From Microscillaceae bacterium (GTDB lineage Bacteria; Bacteroidota; Bacteroidia; Cytophagales; Microscillaceae): DNA of 6,365 bases. The number at the start of each line of letters is the position of its first letter. Position 1 is the first letter of the stretch. Shown here one piece after another: positions 6,344 through 6,365 of this stretch. Under the pieces are notes generated by a model. That model searched no databases. It saw nothing but the letters and a program-made list of their open reading frames with translations, and had not been told where the DNA came from. The stretch spans positions 1-6,365 of the forward strand of contig DMHB01000405.1 of NCBI GenBank assembly GCA_003449595.1. Reading direction: 5' to 3'. The position numbers and the translations under genes were made by a program.

Positions 6344-6365
6344 TTTTTTGCTTTTTGACGTTCCA

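Noticed and set aside
1..6365. Mobile elements, CRISPR arrays, tRNA/rRNA genes, phage or defence genes
   Set aside because: I found no transposase motifs, regularly spaced repeats, tRNA-like cloverleaf, or defence-family motifs on either strand. The window is explained by five protein genes and their short spacers.

Overview
The window looks like chromosomal DNA from a member of the Bacteroidota, most plausibly a cytophagal-type aerobe. Supporting signs are a DUF4837 lipoprotein (a family essentially confined to this phylum), a lipoprotein built of Bacteroidota-style Ig/FnIII-like repeats, start codons without Shine-Dalgarno sequences, and two perfect matches to the phylum's TAnnTTTG -7 promoter element. 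The order-level placement is an inference.

Layout from left to right. Bases 1-179 hold the 5' part of an unrecognised minus-strand gene that runs off the left edge; the first 11 bases equal the end of the Illumina TruSeq adapter, so this edge is probably a contig end with untrimmed adapter. Bases 273-2543 (minus) encode a full-length NADP-type malic enzyme with a C-terminal phosphotransacetylase-like domain (MaeB). Bases 2603-3688 (minus) encode the DUF4837 lipoprotein. It lies 59 bases upstream of maeB on the same strand, so the two may be co-transcribed. A 210-base divergent intergenic region follows (3689-3898). It carries one candidate promoter for each side and an imperfect inverted repeat between them. 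Bases 3899-5596 (plus) encode NuoM, a proton-pumping subunit of respiratory complex I, standing alone without nuoL or nuoN beside it. Bases 5621-6343 (minus) encode a two-repeat lipoprotein of unknown function, convergent with nuoM.

Functionally the window is housekeeping plus envelope genes. MaeB links the TCA cycle to pyruvate and NADPH supply, NuoM takes part in NADH oxidation and proton pumping, and the two lipoproteins are probable envelope components of unknown role. I see no mobile element, CRISPR array, RNA gene, phage gene or defence system, and no evidence of a new multi-gene system. The points most worth a second look are the isolated nuoM, the adapter remnant, the corrected start of the DUF4837 gene and the divergent regulatory region. 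No gene-free stretch exceeds 300 bases.
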